A DNA stretch of 64,000 nucleotides. Source: Furfurilactobacillus milii. Lineage in GTDB: Bacteria > Bacillota > Bacilli > Lactobacillales > Lactobacillaceae. Made by a program: the position numbers and the translations under genes. The stretch spans positions 1-64,000 of the forward strand of contig NZ_WEZQ01000019.1 in assembly GCF_009864005.1 (NCBI RefSeq). Reading direction: 5' to 3'. Position 1 is the first letter of the stretch, and each line of letters starts with the position of its first letter. This document shows, in pieces, positions 56,992 to 64,000 of the stretch. The notes beneath the pieces are model-generated. The model had not been told where the DNA came from and did not search any database. It was given only the letters and a program-made list of their open reading frames with translations.

Positions 56992-57753
56992 ATGACAATT
57001 CATTTTCGTCAACCAGAACCACTGTTTATTGAGGCGGGTGCAAACGCAGTCTTGTTGCTGCATGCGTACTCTGGCAGTAGCAATGACATGGGGATGATTG
57101 GGCGTGGCTTGGCGCGTGACGGTTATACAGTCTATGCCCCAATGTTCGCTGGTCATGGCACCATGGAGCCCAAAGATATTATCACAAAGGGCGGCGTGGC
57201 CGCTTGGCTGAAGAACGCGCAAGATGCAGTGACCTTTTTAAAAGCACACGGCTATCAACAAATTGCAGTCTTTGGTCTATCTATGGGCGGTTTGTTTGCC
57301 ACACGCTTATTGGAAATTGATAACACGTTAGTCGGTGGTGGGACGTTTGCATCGCCAGTTATTCGGGTTGGTCAAACGAACGTGCCACAAAGCTTTTTAA
57401 GTTTGAGCAACAAAATTTATTCACGTACACAAATGTCAACGGATGAAAAGCAACAAAGTCTCGACTGGTTAGCTCAGCACAATCCAGAACAGTTGAGCGA
57501 CATTGAGACCTTTGTCCAAACACAAGTGGCAGCAAATTTACAAATGATTAATAAGCCATTCTTTATCGCCCAGGGTGATGCGGATCAAATGATTGATCCT
57601 GGCAGTGGGGCGGCTTTTAATGAACGAATGGAGAGTTTAAATAAAGATGTCACGTTTAAGCTGTATCCGAACGCGGGCCATGTTTTAACAGTAAATAACG
57701 CGCATCACCAATTGCAAACAGACGTTGAAGCATTTCTTGGACGACTGTTTTAA
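56992..57753 (+). CDS. Carboxylesterase, alpha/beta hydrolase
   Basis: 253-residue Est30-type carboxylesterase. The catalytic triad is Ser97 in GLSMGG, Asp198 in GDADQM and His230 in NAGHVL. The oxyanion loop HAYSGSSND is at the N-terminus. The frame opens at 56962, but ATG 56992 has AAAGG upstream and gives MTIHFRQPEP. It lies 29 bases before rnr, in the conserved secG-est-rnr-smpB order. Natural substrate unknown. Confidence 0.88.
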   Translation: MTIHFRQPEPLFIEAGANAVLLLHAYSGSSNDMGMIGRGLARDGYTVYAPMFAGHGTMEPKDIITKGGVAAWLKNAQDAVTFLKAHGYQQIAVFGLSMGGLFATRLLEIDNTLVGGGTFASPVIRVGQTNVPQSFLSLSNKIYSRTQMSTDEKQQSLDWLAQHNPEQLSDIETFVQTQVAANLQMINKPFFIAQGDADQMIDPGSGAAFNERMESLNKDVTFKLYPNAGHVLTVNNAHHQLQTDVEAFLGRLF

Positions 57754-57782
57754 CCTAACGCGAAAGTAAAAATGAGGTAATT

Positions 57783-60149
57783 ATGACAGAAAGCAATTTA
57801 CAACAACAAATTTTGACGTTTTTAAACGCCAATCAGGAGGGCTCGTTTACAGCGGCCGAAATCGGCACTGCACTTAAACAACCAGAAGCTGAATTCACGC
57901 TAAGTGTGCAGGCACTTGCTGGGTTGGAACGTGCTGGCAAAGTGGCTGTTACGGACACCGGTAAGTGGGCCATTGTTAAAGTGGCAGCTGGGTTATCAGG
58001 AACTTTCCATGGTAACGACAAGGGGTTTGGTTTCGTCGCATATGATGATGAACAACCTGATGCTTACATCAATCCAGATCATACCAAGCATGCCATGACA
58101 GGTGACACGGTTGAGATGAAGATTTTACGCCCATCTAAACCGGGATCTGATCGTGGACCTGAAGGTGAAGTAACAAAAGTGACTGAGCGCCACTACACAC
58201 AAATCGTCGGTGAGTTTAGGTCCAAACGTGACGCCAAGTTGCCTAGTGTTATTGGTGAAGTGCTCCTTAAAGATAAGAAACTCGGCAGTTATACGTTTGA
58301 TGTACTCGACGGCGGTATTCATCCAGTTGATGGTGAAGTTGTCACGGCCGATGTTACCGGTTATCCAACGGATCTCAATCCACAGTTGTTAAGTGGTGTG
58401 GCCACGAAGGTGATTGGGAACGCCGACGAACCAGGTATCGATATTCTCCAAATCGTTTACGCTCATGATGTGCCTTCCGAATTCCCACAGGAAGTATTGG
58501 ATGAAGCCAATGCAATTCCTGATACGGTGCAAGAAGCTGACAAGGCCGGTCGAGTTGATATTACTGATCAACCGTTAGTTACCATCGATAGTATTGAAAG
58601 TAAGGATTTGGATGATGCGGTCGTTGCGTGGAAACTGCCAAATGGTAATTATCATCTGGGCGTATCCATTGCCGACGTTAGTTACTACGTGAAGGAAGGT
58701 TCTGCGCTCGACAAAGAAGCTTACAAACGTGGAACTTCTGTTTATTTGACTGACCGCGTTATTCCAATGTTGCCAAAACGCTTATCAAACGGCATTTGTT
58801 CACTGAACGAGGGCGTTGAACGTTTATCAATGACCTGTGACATGGAAATTGATGGTACTGGTAAGGTCGTTAGCCATAAGATTTATCCTAGCTTGATGAA
58901 GAGTCATGCCCGGATGACTTATAAGGGTGTTAATAAGATTTTGGAAGCTCATGATGCCAAAACCATGGAACGTTATGACAGTCTTGTTGGCATGTTTGAA
59001 ACGATGGCAGAATTACACAAGATTCTGGTTAAGAAACGTCACCAGCGTGGTGCAATTGACTTCGATGCTCCAGAAGCAAAGATCATTGTTGACGCAGAAG
59101 GGCATCCGACTGACATTGAGTTACGTGAACGTGGCCTGGCAGAACGGATGATTGAATCCTTTATGCTGGCTGCTAATGAAACCGTGGCTGAACATTATGA
59201 CCGGATGCATGTTCCGTTCTTATACCGTGTCCATGAAACACCAGATGGTGATCGGGTAAAGAGCTTCTTTGATTTGTTGAATGTCTTTGGCATTAATGCC
59301 AAGGGTGATCCAAACAACCTGAAACCGAAGATGTTACAGTCTGTGTTGAAGGAAGTTGCCGGAACACCTGAAGAGCAGATGGTTCAAACCATGATGCTTC
59401 GTTCCATGAAACAGGCGAAATATTCAGATCAGCCATTAGGACACTTTGGTCTTGGTGCTGAATACTACACACACTTCACGTCACCAATTCGTCGTTATCC
59501 AGATGACATGGTTCACCGGATGATTCGCTGGTATGCGGCAAACGGTGACAGTGATGCTGCTAAGGCAAAATATGCAGATAAGCTACCACAGATTGCCCAA
59601 GATACTTCTGAACGCGAGCGTCGTTCAATCGACACTGAGCGGGCTACCGACGACATGAAGAAGGCCGAATACATGGCTGATCATGTTGGCGAGGACTTTG
59701 ACGCAGTTGTCAGTTCTGTTCTGAAGTTTGGGATGTTTGTGGAATTGCCAAACACGGTTGAAGGACTCATTCACATTTCTAACATGAAAGATGACTTTTA
59801 CGATTACGATGAAAGTCATTTAGCATTGATCGGTGAACGGCATCATCACATCTTCCAAATTGGCCAGCCAATCAAGGTTCATTTGGAGAAGGTCGATAAG
59901 GATGCTGCTGCAGTGGACTTTACCATTGTGGACCCGCGGACTGCGCCAACGACAGACATTCGTGTGGCCCATGATAATCATGGCAATGGCGGCCGTCGTG
60001 GAAACAGCAACCGTGGTAACCGTAACTTTCATAACAATGCCAAACGTGATGAGAAGAATGGTGGCAAGAAATTTAACCACTATCAAAGTAATCGCAATAA
60101 GGCTGGTCGTAGTGGTAAAACCAATTTTCACGGTGACCGGAAAAAGTAA
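57783..60149 (+). CDS. rnr: Ribonuclease R
   Basis: 788-residue 3'-5' exoribonuclease that can degrade structured RNA and assists tmRNA quality control. Order of domains: N-terminal helix-turn-helix (about 1-70), cold-shock OB domains (70-220), the RNB catalytic domain with the acidic cluster in DSIESKDLDDAV, an S1 domain (about 640-725), and a Gly/Asn/Arg/Lys-rich tail. ATG 57783 follows GAGG. smpB follows 39 bases after, matching their joint role on stalled ribosomes. Confidence 0.97.
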   Translation: MTESNLQQQILTFLNANQEGSFTAAEIGTALKQPEAEFTLSVQALAGLERAGKVAVTDTGKWAIVKVAAGLSGTFHGNDKGFGFVAYDDEQPDAYINPDHTKHAMTGDTVEMKILRPSKPGSDRGPEGEVTKVTERHYTQIVGEFRSKRDAKLPSVIGEVLLKDKKLGSYTFDVLDGGIHPVDGEVVTADVTGYPTDLNPQLLSGVATKVIGNADEPGIDILQIVYAHDVPSEFPQEVLDEANAIPDTVQEADKAGRVDITDQPLVTIDSIESKDLDDAVVAWKLPNGNYHLGVSIADVSYYVKEGSALDKEAYKRGTSVYLTDRVIPMLPKRLSNGICSLNEGVERLSMTCDMEIDGTGKVVSHKIYPSLMKSHARMTYKGVNKILEAHDAKTMERYDSLVGMFETMAELHKILVKKRHQRGAIDFDAPEAKIIVDAEGHPTDIELRERGLAERMIESFMLAANETVAEHYDRMHVPFLYRVHETPDGDRVKSFFDLLNVFGINAKGDPNNLKPKMLQSVLKEVAGTPEEQMVQTMMLRSMKQAKYSDQPLGHFGLGAEYYTHFTSPIRRYPDDMVHRMIRWYAANGDSDAAKAKYADKLPQIAQDTSERERRSIDTERATDDMKKAEYMADHVGEDFDAVVSSVLKFGMFVELPNTVEGLIHISNMKDDFYDYDESHLALIGERHHHIFQIGQPIKVHLEKVDKDAAAVDFTIVDPRTAPTTDIRVAHDNHGNGGRRGNSNRGNRNFHNNAKRDEKNGGKKFNHYQSNRNKAGRSGKTNFHGDRKK

Positions 60150-60188
60150 GTTTAAGACCAAAATGCTGAACGAAAGGCAGGCGTGAAC

Positions 60189-60659
60189 ATGGCCAAACGA
60201 AAACAAACTGGCAACGACGCGCTGGCAAATAATCGTAAGGCGCGTCATGAATATTCGATTCTCGACACATATGAAGCTGGTATTTCACTGACCGGTACGG
60301 AAATTAAATCCGTTCGGGCGGCCCGAATCACGATCGGTGACGGGTTTGTGTCGATTAAAGATGGGGAAGCTTACCTCATGAATGTCAATATTGCCGAGTT
60401 TACGCAGGGGAATCGTTTCAACCACGATCCGTTGCGTACACGAAAGCTATTGCTACATCAAAAAGAAATTAGCAAGTTACAGTCGGCAGTGTCCCAAAAG
60501 GGGATGACCATTGTGCCATTAAAGGTTTACATCAAGCATGGTTTTGCGAAGGTGCTGATTGGTGTGGCGCAAGGAAAGCATTCTTATGACAAACGTGAGA
60601 CACTGAAAAAACGCGACCAACAACGTGATATCGATCGTGCATTGTCGCGCCGACGATAA
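60189..60659 (+). CDS. smpB: SsrA-binding protein
   Basis: 156-residue tmRNA partner in trans-translation. It has the beta-barrel segment [23 protein letters not shown], the [14 protein letters not shown]-like motif (here [14 protein letters not shown]) and the basic tail RALSRRR. GTG 60183 opens the frame, but ATG 60189 with AAAGGCAGG upstream is normal. It is downstream of rnr. The window holds no tmRNA gene. Confidence 0.97.
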   Translation: MAKRKQTGNDALANNRKARHEYSILDTYEAGISLTGTEIKSVRAARITIGDGFVSIKDGEAYLMNVNIAEFTQGNRFNHDPLRTRKLLLHQKEISKLQSAVSQKGMTIVPLKVYIKHGFAKVLIGVAQGKHSYDKRETLKKRDQQRDIDRALSRRR

Positions 60660-60696
60660 TTACTTTACTTTTGTAGTATTTGTACCTATTTTACTG

Positions 60697-60890
60697 TCGC
60701 TTACGGTTGTCAACAGTGATACGCCCGCCGTGGGACCGGTTCAAGCCTCCTAAAATTCGGAGTCTTTCACCTCGCCGCCAAGCCTCGTGAAAAGCCGAGT
60801 CTTGGCGACCGTCCGTAACCTAAATTCGAGCAAACCGCTCGAATTTAGGTTACCTTCACGGCTCGGTATCACTGTTGACGTCCTCCAGCT
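60697..60890 (+). repeat. Structured intergenic repeat, family 1, copy 3
   Basis: The closing helix GTCAACAGTGATAC (60709-60722) pairs perfectly with 60866-60879. GCCGTG/CACGGC is the second helix. The first hairpin is CTCC/GGAG, the second CGCCAAG/CTTGGCG around CTCG/CGAG, the third a 17-bp GTAACCTAAATTCGAGC stem with its perfect complement. The core is 171 nt. It lies between smpB and its terminator. Confidence 0.87.
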
Positions 60891-60912
60891 ACGTAGAGTG
60901 TTTGGTCCGCAT

Positions 60913-60943
60913 CGATTCTGTGTAATTACAGGATCGTTTTTTT
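60913..60943 (+). terminator. Terminator after smpB and repeat copy 3
   Basis: CGATTCTGT pairs with ACAGGATCG (one mismatch), followed by seven T (60937-60943). Confidence 0.8.
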
Positions 60944-60966
60944 GTTTAAGAATTTAAAAGAGGTCA

Positions 60967-60996
60967 CAAAAAAAGACCCATCCGAAGATGAGTCTT
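60967..60996 (-). terminator. Terminator of the LysM/apf-like gene
   Basis: On the minus strand AAGACTCATC pairs with GATGGGTCTT (one G-U) across a stable TTCG loop (plus 60973-60982 with 60987-60996), followed by seven T. Confidence 0.85.
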
Positions 60997-61029
60997 AAGT
61001 CAGAGCATAGTTGTTAGATTAACAGTAGA

Positions 61030-61716
61030 TTACCAACCGCGGTATGCAGCCCAGTGGGCAGCAGCGGCTGACCATGAACCGTAACGTGAAACAGCGTAAG
61101 CAGATGCAACACGTTCTTGGTTAGCAGCGGAGTAGTCACCGTTCAACTTGTCAGCACTCAATTGGTATTTACCAATGTACTGACCGTTACGGGCAGTGTA
61201 GCTACCACCAGATTCACCGGCAGCAATATAAGCCATGGCAGCTTCGTCAGATGATGAAGCTGTTGAAGTTGAGGCAGCCTGTGTAGTTGATGCTTGTGTA
61301 TTTTGCGTAGTGGAGGCCTGTGTTGTTTGTGTAGTTGCTTGAGTCTGTTGTGCAGACGCAGCTTGTGTAGTAGTTGTTTGGGCTACTGGAGCTTGTGTCT
61401 TAGCAACAGTCTGTGTTTGTACAACTGGTGCAGCTTGTTGTAAAGGGGCTGCAGCTTGTGTCGTCGTAGTTGTTGTAGTGTTGGAAGTGCCGTCAGGGAT
61501 AATCAAGTTTTGACCAACGTAGATTAAGTCTCCCTGGTTTTGCAACTGGTTAGCGTTGATGATTGCATCAATGCTTGTGTTGTTGGCATGTGCCAATGCG
61601 GAAACAGTGTCTCCGCTCTTAACAGTAACGTTTGAGTCTGCGTTTGCGGCAACAGTTCCAGCGGCTAATAAAGCACCGGCGCTTAAAGTAGTTAACAAAA
61701 TTTGTTTGATCTTCAT
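61030..61716 (-). CDS. LysM-containing, aggregation-promoting-factor-like surface protein
   Basis: 228 residues. A signal peptide (cut after ANA, about residue 26) is followed by one LysM domain (30-74) that binds peptidoglycan, a Thr/Gln/Ala-rich linker (79-160), and a C-terminal domain with IAAGESGGSYTARNGQYIGKYQLS and SRYGSWSAAAAHW. That domain is typical of Apf proteins, related to lytic transglycosylases, and has the catalytic-like Glu in AAGESGGS. The frame is open to 61842, but ATG 61716 starts with MKIKQILLTT after an AGGAG site. It is secreted and wall-bound. A 110-nt structured leader precedes it. Confidence 0.85.
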   Translation of the reverse strand: MKIKQILLTTLSAGALLAAGTVAANADSNVTVKSGDTVSALAHANNTSIDAIINANQLQNQGDLIYVGQNLIIPDGTSNTTTTTTTQAAAPLQQAAPVVQTQTVAKTQAPVAQTTTTQAASAQQTQATTQTTQASTTQNTQASTTQAASTSTASSSDEAAMAYIAAGESGGSYTARNGQYIGKYQLSADKLNGDYSAANQERVASAYAVSRYGSWSAAAAHWAAYRGW

Positions 61717-61839
61717 GTAGAAATTTTCACTCCTATATTGTGTATGGCGTCGCATCTTAATTGGCGACGCGCTTGGCAACCCCTCACGAGGATTCGTGGC
61801 TGGGGTGTTGTTCTCTTCCAAACAACGATGCCTACTATA
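61717..61839 (-). promoter_or_regulatory. Promoter and structured leader of the LysM/apf-like gene
   Basis: A -10, TATAGT (plus 61834-61839), places the transcript start near 61827. On the minus strand the leader then folds as GTTGTT/AACAAC, CCCC...GGGG enclosing CACG/CGTG, and GCGTCGC/GCGACGC shortly before the ribosome site. The ATCC-and-GGGG layout recalls the c-di-AMP (ydaO) class, but key segments are missing, so I do not assign it. Confidence 0.5.
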
Positions 61840-62097
61840 CATGGTGTAAATAACAACGAAATACCGTAGACATTACAAAATCAGAGTGTTTTGTCACATA
61901 AAGATGCTTTTGAAATATTTTGTAACATGATAATGTTTATAACTCGAAAATTATTGAAGTGTTGCCGCACTGACGGCAATGGGCATGATTACAAACATGT
62001 AACTATCCCTAGAAACGCTGATTTGACGGCATTTATCGCACATGAAAACGCCGTGAAGCATCAAATAATGATACTCGCAGCGCATTTCTTTACTAAT

Positions 62098-62652
62098 TCA
62101 TTCCTTTTCTCGATACTCGGGTCCAAGTGTTTTTGGTTCTTGGCCCAAACGAAGGGCCTGATTATGAACGAGGCGCCGCCGCCCATTTTGTTTGGACCAA
62201 CGATCCATGATTGCCGCAATCAGCAAGCAGACAGGTTCGGCCGAATGGTTAGCTACACTGAGTTGATCATAGCCACCGTCTGAACCGTCAACTGGGCGCA
62301 TACTGGCAATAATATGGGTGCCATGGTAGATTTTGTATTTTCCAGACATGAGGTTACCCATAACGACCCAGTTAAGACCGTGAATATAAATAACCTCGCG
62401 CCAAAAACCAAATGTGCGTCGAACCGAGCCAACTTCTTTACCATTAAAGTAAATTGCAAACTTTGGCATAATGCCTAAAGAGAGTTGTTTTGCTTCCGCC
62501 AGAGCTTCACCTGAGGCAGAAGAAGCAATTAATTGTGCCCGTGACCAGCCGAACTGACCGGAGATTAGGTAGAGTGTTTGTCGATGAACATCTAATACGG
62601 GGCGGACACCGTTTAAAACGCCCGGGGTTTGTCTAATGTATAACTGACGCAT
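62098..62652 (-). CDS. LURP-one-related family protein (YxjI-like)
   Basis: 184 residues with a Tubby-like beta-barrel, assigned to the LURP-one/YxjI family from the pattern of short beta strands with YIHGLNWVVMGN and GKYKIYHGTHIIASMRP. Function unknown; membrane-lipid or scramblase-related roles are proposed for plant relatives. GGAG precedes ATG 62652. It lies between the apf-like gene and ung, transcribed away from ung. The C-terminus ends in a basic, glutamine-rich tail. Confidence 0.7.
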   Translation of the reverse strand: MRQLYIRQTPGVLNGVRPVLDVHRQTLYLISGQFGWSRAQLIASSASGEALAEAKQLSLGIMPKFAIYFNGKEVGSVRRTFGFWREVIYIHGLNWVVMGNLMSGKYKIYHGTHIIASMRPVDGSDGGYDQLSVANHSAEPVCLLIAAIMDRWSKQNGRRRLVHNQALRLGQEPKTLGPEYREKE

Positions 62653-62841
62653 GATTAGTCTCCATTATAAGGACGAGTGATTTAGTAAACTGTTGTCTAC
62701 GTTTGATTGTAACACGGTCAACGCTCTGAACCGCGGGAAACTCGTTGTTTCTCTCGACTAACTTTTAGATCGATGAAGACAGTTAGTTGATAATGTATTT
62801 TACGCTAGAGGTCTGCTACAATAAACGTTGAGGTGCAGGGA

Positions 62842-63546
62842 ATGAAACCGTTTATTCATAATGACTGGTGGGATATTTTACAGCCTGAATTTGAACAGGC
62901 TTACTACCAAGAATTACACAACTTTTTGAAACAGGAATATCGCACGCAAACGATTTATCCTGAGATGAACCACATCTTCACGGCTTTCGAATGGACGCCG
63001 TTTCAAGATGTTAAAGTGGTTATTTTAGGCCAGGATCCGTATCATGGACCGCATCAGGCATTTGGTCTGAGTTTTGCTGTGATGCCCGGTGTGCAAGTGC
63101 CACCGTCGCTTCAAAATATTTATAAGGAATTGCAGGATGACCTTGGGATTGCGCCAGTGAATCACGGTTTTCTAAAATCATGGGCTCAGCAGGGCGTGTT
63201 GCTACTCAACTCCGTTCTGACGGTTCGGGATGGCAGGGCATTCTCTCATGCTGGTAAAGGCTGGGAGCGCCTGACCGATACGGCCATCAAACGATTGTCG
63301 GAACGTGAGACACCGGTTGTCTTCATTCTTTGGGGTCGTGCTGCTCGAGACAAGATTAAACTGATTGATACGCATACTAACATTGTGTTGCAGTCAGCAC
63401 ATCCGAGTCCACTCTCTGCATATCGTGGCTTTTTTGGTTCCAAACCGTTTTCGAAAACAAATGAGGCGTTGGTTGCGATGGGGGAAGCCCCCATTAATTG
63501 GCAATTGCCAGCTTCAGTTTCGATGGCGGATTTAAAAAATGGGTAA
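62842..63546 (+). CDS. ung: Uracil-DNA glycosylase
   Basis: 234-residue family 1 enzyme that removes uracil from DNA. The catalytic Asp65 is in GQDPYH and His187 in HPSPLS. GTG 62833 opens the frame, but it is part of the ribosome site GAGGTGCAGGG. ATG 62842 starts [10 protein letters not shown], as in the family. pta follows 28 bases downstream, the usual arrangement in lactobacilli. Confidence 0.97.
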   Translation: MKPFIHNDWWDILQPEFEQAYYQELHNFLKQEYRTQTIYPEMNHIFTAFEWTPFQDVKVVILGQDPYHGPHQAFGLSFAVMPGVQVPPSLQNIYKELQDDLGIAPVNHGFLKSWAQQGVLLLNSVLTVRDGRAFSHAGKGWERLTDTAIKRLSERETPVVFILWGRAARDKIKLIDTHTNIVLQSAHPSPLSAYRGFFGSKPFSKTNEALVAMGEAPINWQLPASVSMADLKNG

Positions 63547-63574
63547 TTAGACTAAATTATTGGAGGAATCACGC

Positions 63575-64000
63575 ATGGATTTATTTGATAGTTTAAAGGA
63601 TAAAATTGGTGGTCAAGACAAAACCATTGTCTTTCCAGAAGGTCAGGATCCGCGGATCTTGGGTGCTGCGATTCGGTTGGCCAAGGATGGCTTGGTAAAG
63701 CCAATTATTTTGGGACACGAGGCTGATATCGAAAAGACCGCAGCTGACAACAACTTGGATGCCAGCGGCGTATTATTGATTGACCCAGAAACATATCCTG
63801 AAGATAAGAAAAAGGACATGCTTGATGCCCTCGCTGAGCGTCGTGCTGGTAAGAACACGCGCGAACAGTTGGCAGATTGGTTAAAGGATGTTAATTACTT
63901 CGGCACGATGCTGGTTTATATGGACCAAGCTGATGGGATGGTTTCCGGGGCTGTTCACCCAACTGGTGATACGGTTCGCCCAGCACTTCAAATCATTAAA
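63575..64000 (+). CDS. pta: Phosphate acetyltransferase (partial, runs off the window)
   Basis: The first 142 codons are present, ending at the window edge. They begin MDLFDSLKDKIGGQDKTIVFPEGQDPRILG-like sequence with the Pta motif MVSGAVHPTGDTVRPALQIIK. The enzyme interconverts acetyl-CoA and acetyl-phosphate in the acetate/heterolactic pathway. GGAGG precedes ATG 63575. It is downstream of ung, with which it is probably co-transcribed. Confidence 0.92.
   Translation, partial: MDLFDSLKDKIGGQDKTIVFPEGQDPRILGAAIRLAKDGLVKPIILGHEADIEKTAADNNLDASGVLLIDPETYPEDKKKDMLDALAERRAGKNTREQLADWLKDVNYFGTMLVYMDQADGMVSGAVHPTGDTVRPALQIIK

Noticed and set aside
60697-60890. IS200/IS605 end or HEARO-like element
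   Set aside because: No transposase, TnpB or HNH gene is nearby in any of the four places, and the element does not show the HEARO layout that I know.
61891-62283. 130-codon plus-strand frame
   Set aside because: It runs antisense into the LURP-one gene, lacks a ribosome site and has low-complexity, non-protein-like composition.

Overview
The window looks like chromosome from a lactobacillus (Lactobacillaceae, low-to-mid GC Firmicute). The evidence is the gene order rapZ-yvcK-whiA, gap-pgk-tpiA-eno, secG-esterase-rnr-smpB and ung-pta, the strong AGGAGG-type ribosome sites, the CtsR, LexA, PerR, NrdR and cre regulatory sites, an aggregation-promoting-factor-like LysM protein, and a T-box. No cggR lies upstream of gap, which would fit a heterofermentative species, but the species cannot be fixed from this sequence. 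No phage, insertion sequence, CRISPR array or rRNA operon is visible. One tRNA, Arg(CCG), is present.

Layout. 0-10 kb: phosphoglucomutase-type pgcA, the excision-repair pair uvrB-uvrA behind a LexA box and a structured leader, and two tandem SteT-like amino acid permeases. 10-16 kb: a structured repeat, a YibE/F membrane protein pair, and rapZ-yvcK-whiA. 16-27 kb: a TetR/SDR divergent pair with a double operator, a fused ABC exporter, CtsR-controlled clpP, a UbiA prenyltransferase, a T-box-controlled NhaC-family transporter (specifier best read as Tyr UAC), two small proteins, a multicopper oxidase, an MFS exporter and a PerR-like regulator with its own box. 27-36 kb is the most accessory part: an orphan GH65 phosphorylase, PnuC, a small orphan, a lipoprotein with a very acidic tail, tRNA-Arg, a beta-lactamase-fold hydrolase, MerR-YrdB, a small DUF898-like membrane protein and an aldo/keto reductase. 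36-48 kb: nrdDG behind NrdR boxes and a perfect DnaA box; galM; the operon small ORF-galP-galK-galT-galR under GalR and cre sites; an acetoin reductase; and a PgpA/YutG-type gene. 48-64 kb: gap, pgk, tpiA and eno as separately promoted units, then TetR-ClC, secG, esterase, rnr, smpB, an apf-like LysM protein with a structured leader, a LURP-one protein, ung and a truncated pta.

The most unusual content is non-coding. Four copies of one ~190-nt element lie in intergenic regions (10135-10325 +, 27672-27860 -, 51235-51426 +, 60697-60890 +). All share a ~170-nt core that folds into a closing helix, a second helix and three hairpins. The helices are kept by compensatory base changes between copies, while the unpaired blocks, such as GGGACCGGTTCAAGCC-like and CCGTCCGT, stay nearly invariant. 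I recognise no named family. Between pgk and tpiA, one copy ends in the -35 of a promoter that reads into a second, unrelated stretch of consecutive hairpins (51448-51776), a candidate structured RNA. A compact three-stem element (27516-27588) and a two-copy terminator-bearing repeat (30313-30445 and 46760-46895) complete the set.

How the genes work together: the gal operon, the acetoin reductase and several glycolytic genes carry cre or cre-like sites and so appear tied to CcpA control. uvrBA, clpP, perR and nrdDG carry their own stress or nucleotide-supply switches. Starts were chosen from ribosome sites, so many coding regions begin downstream of the longest open frame.
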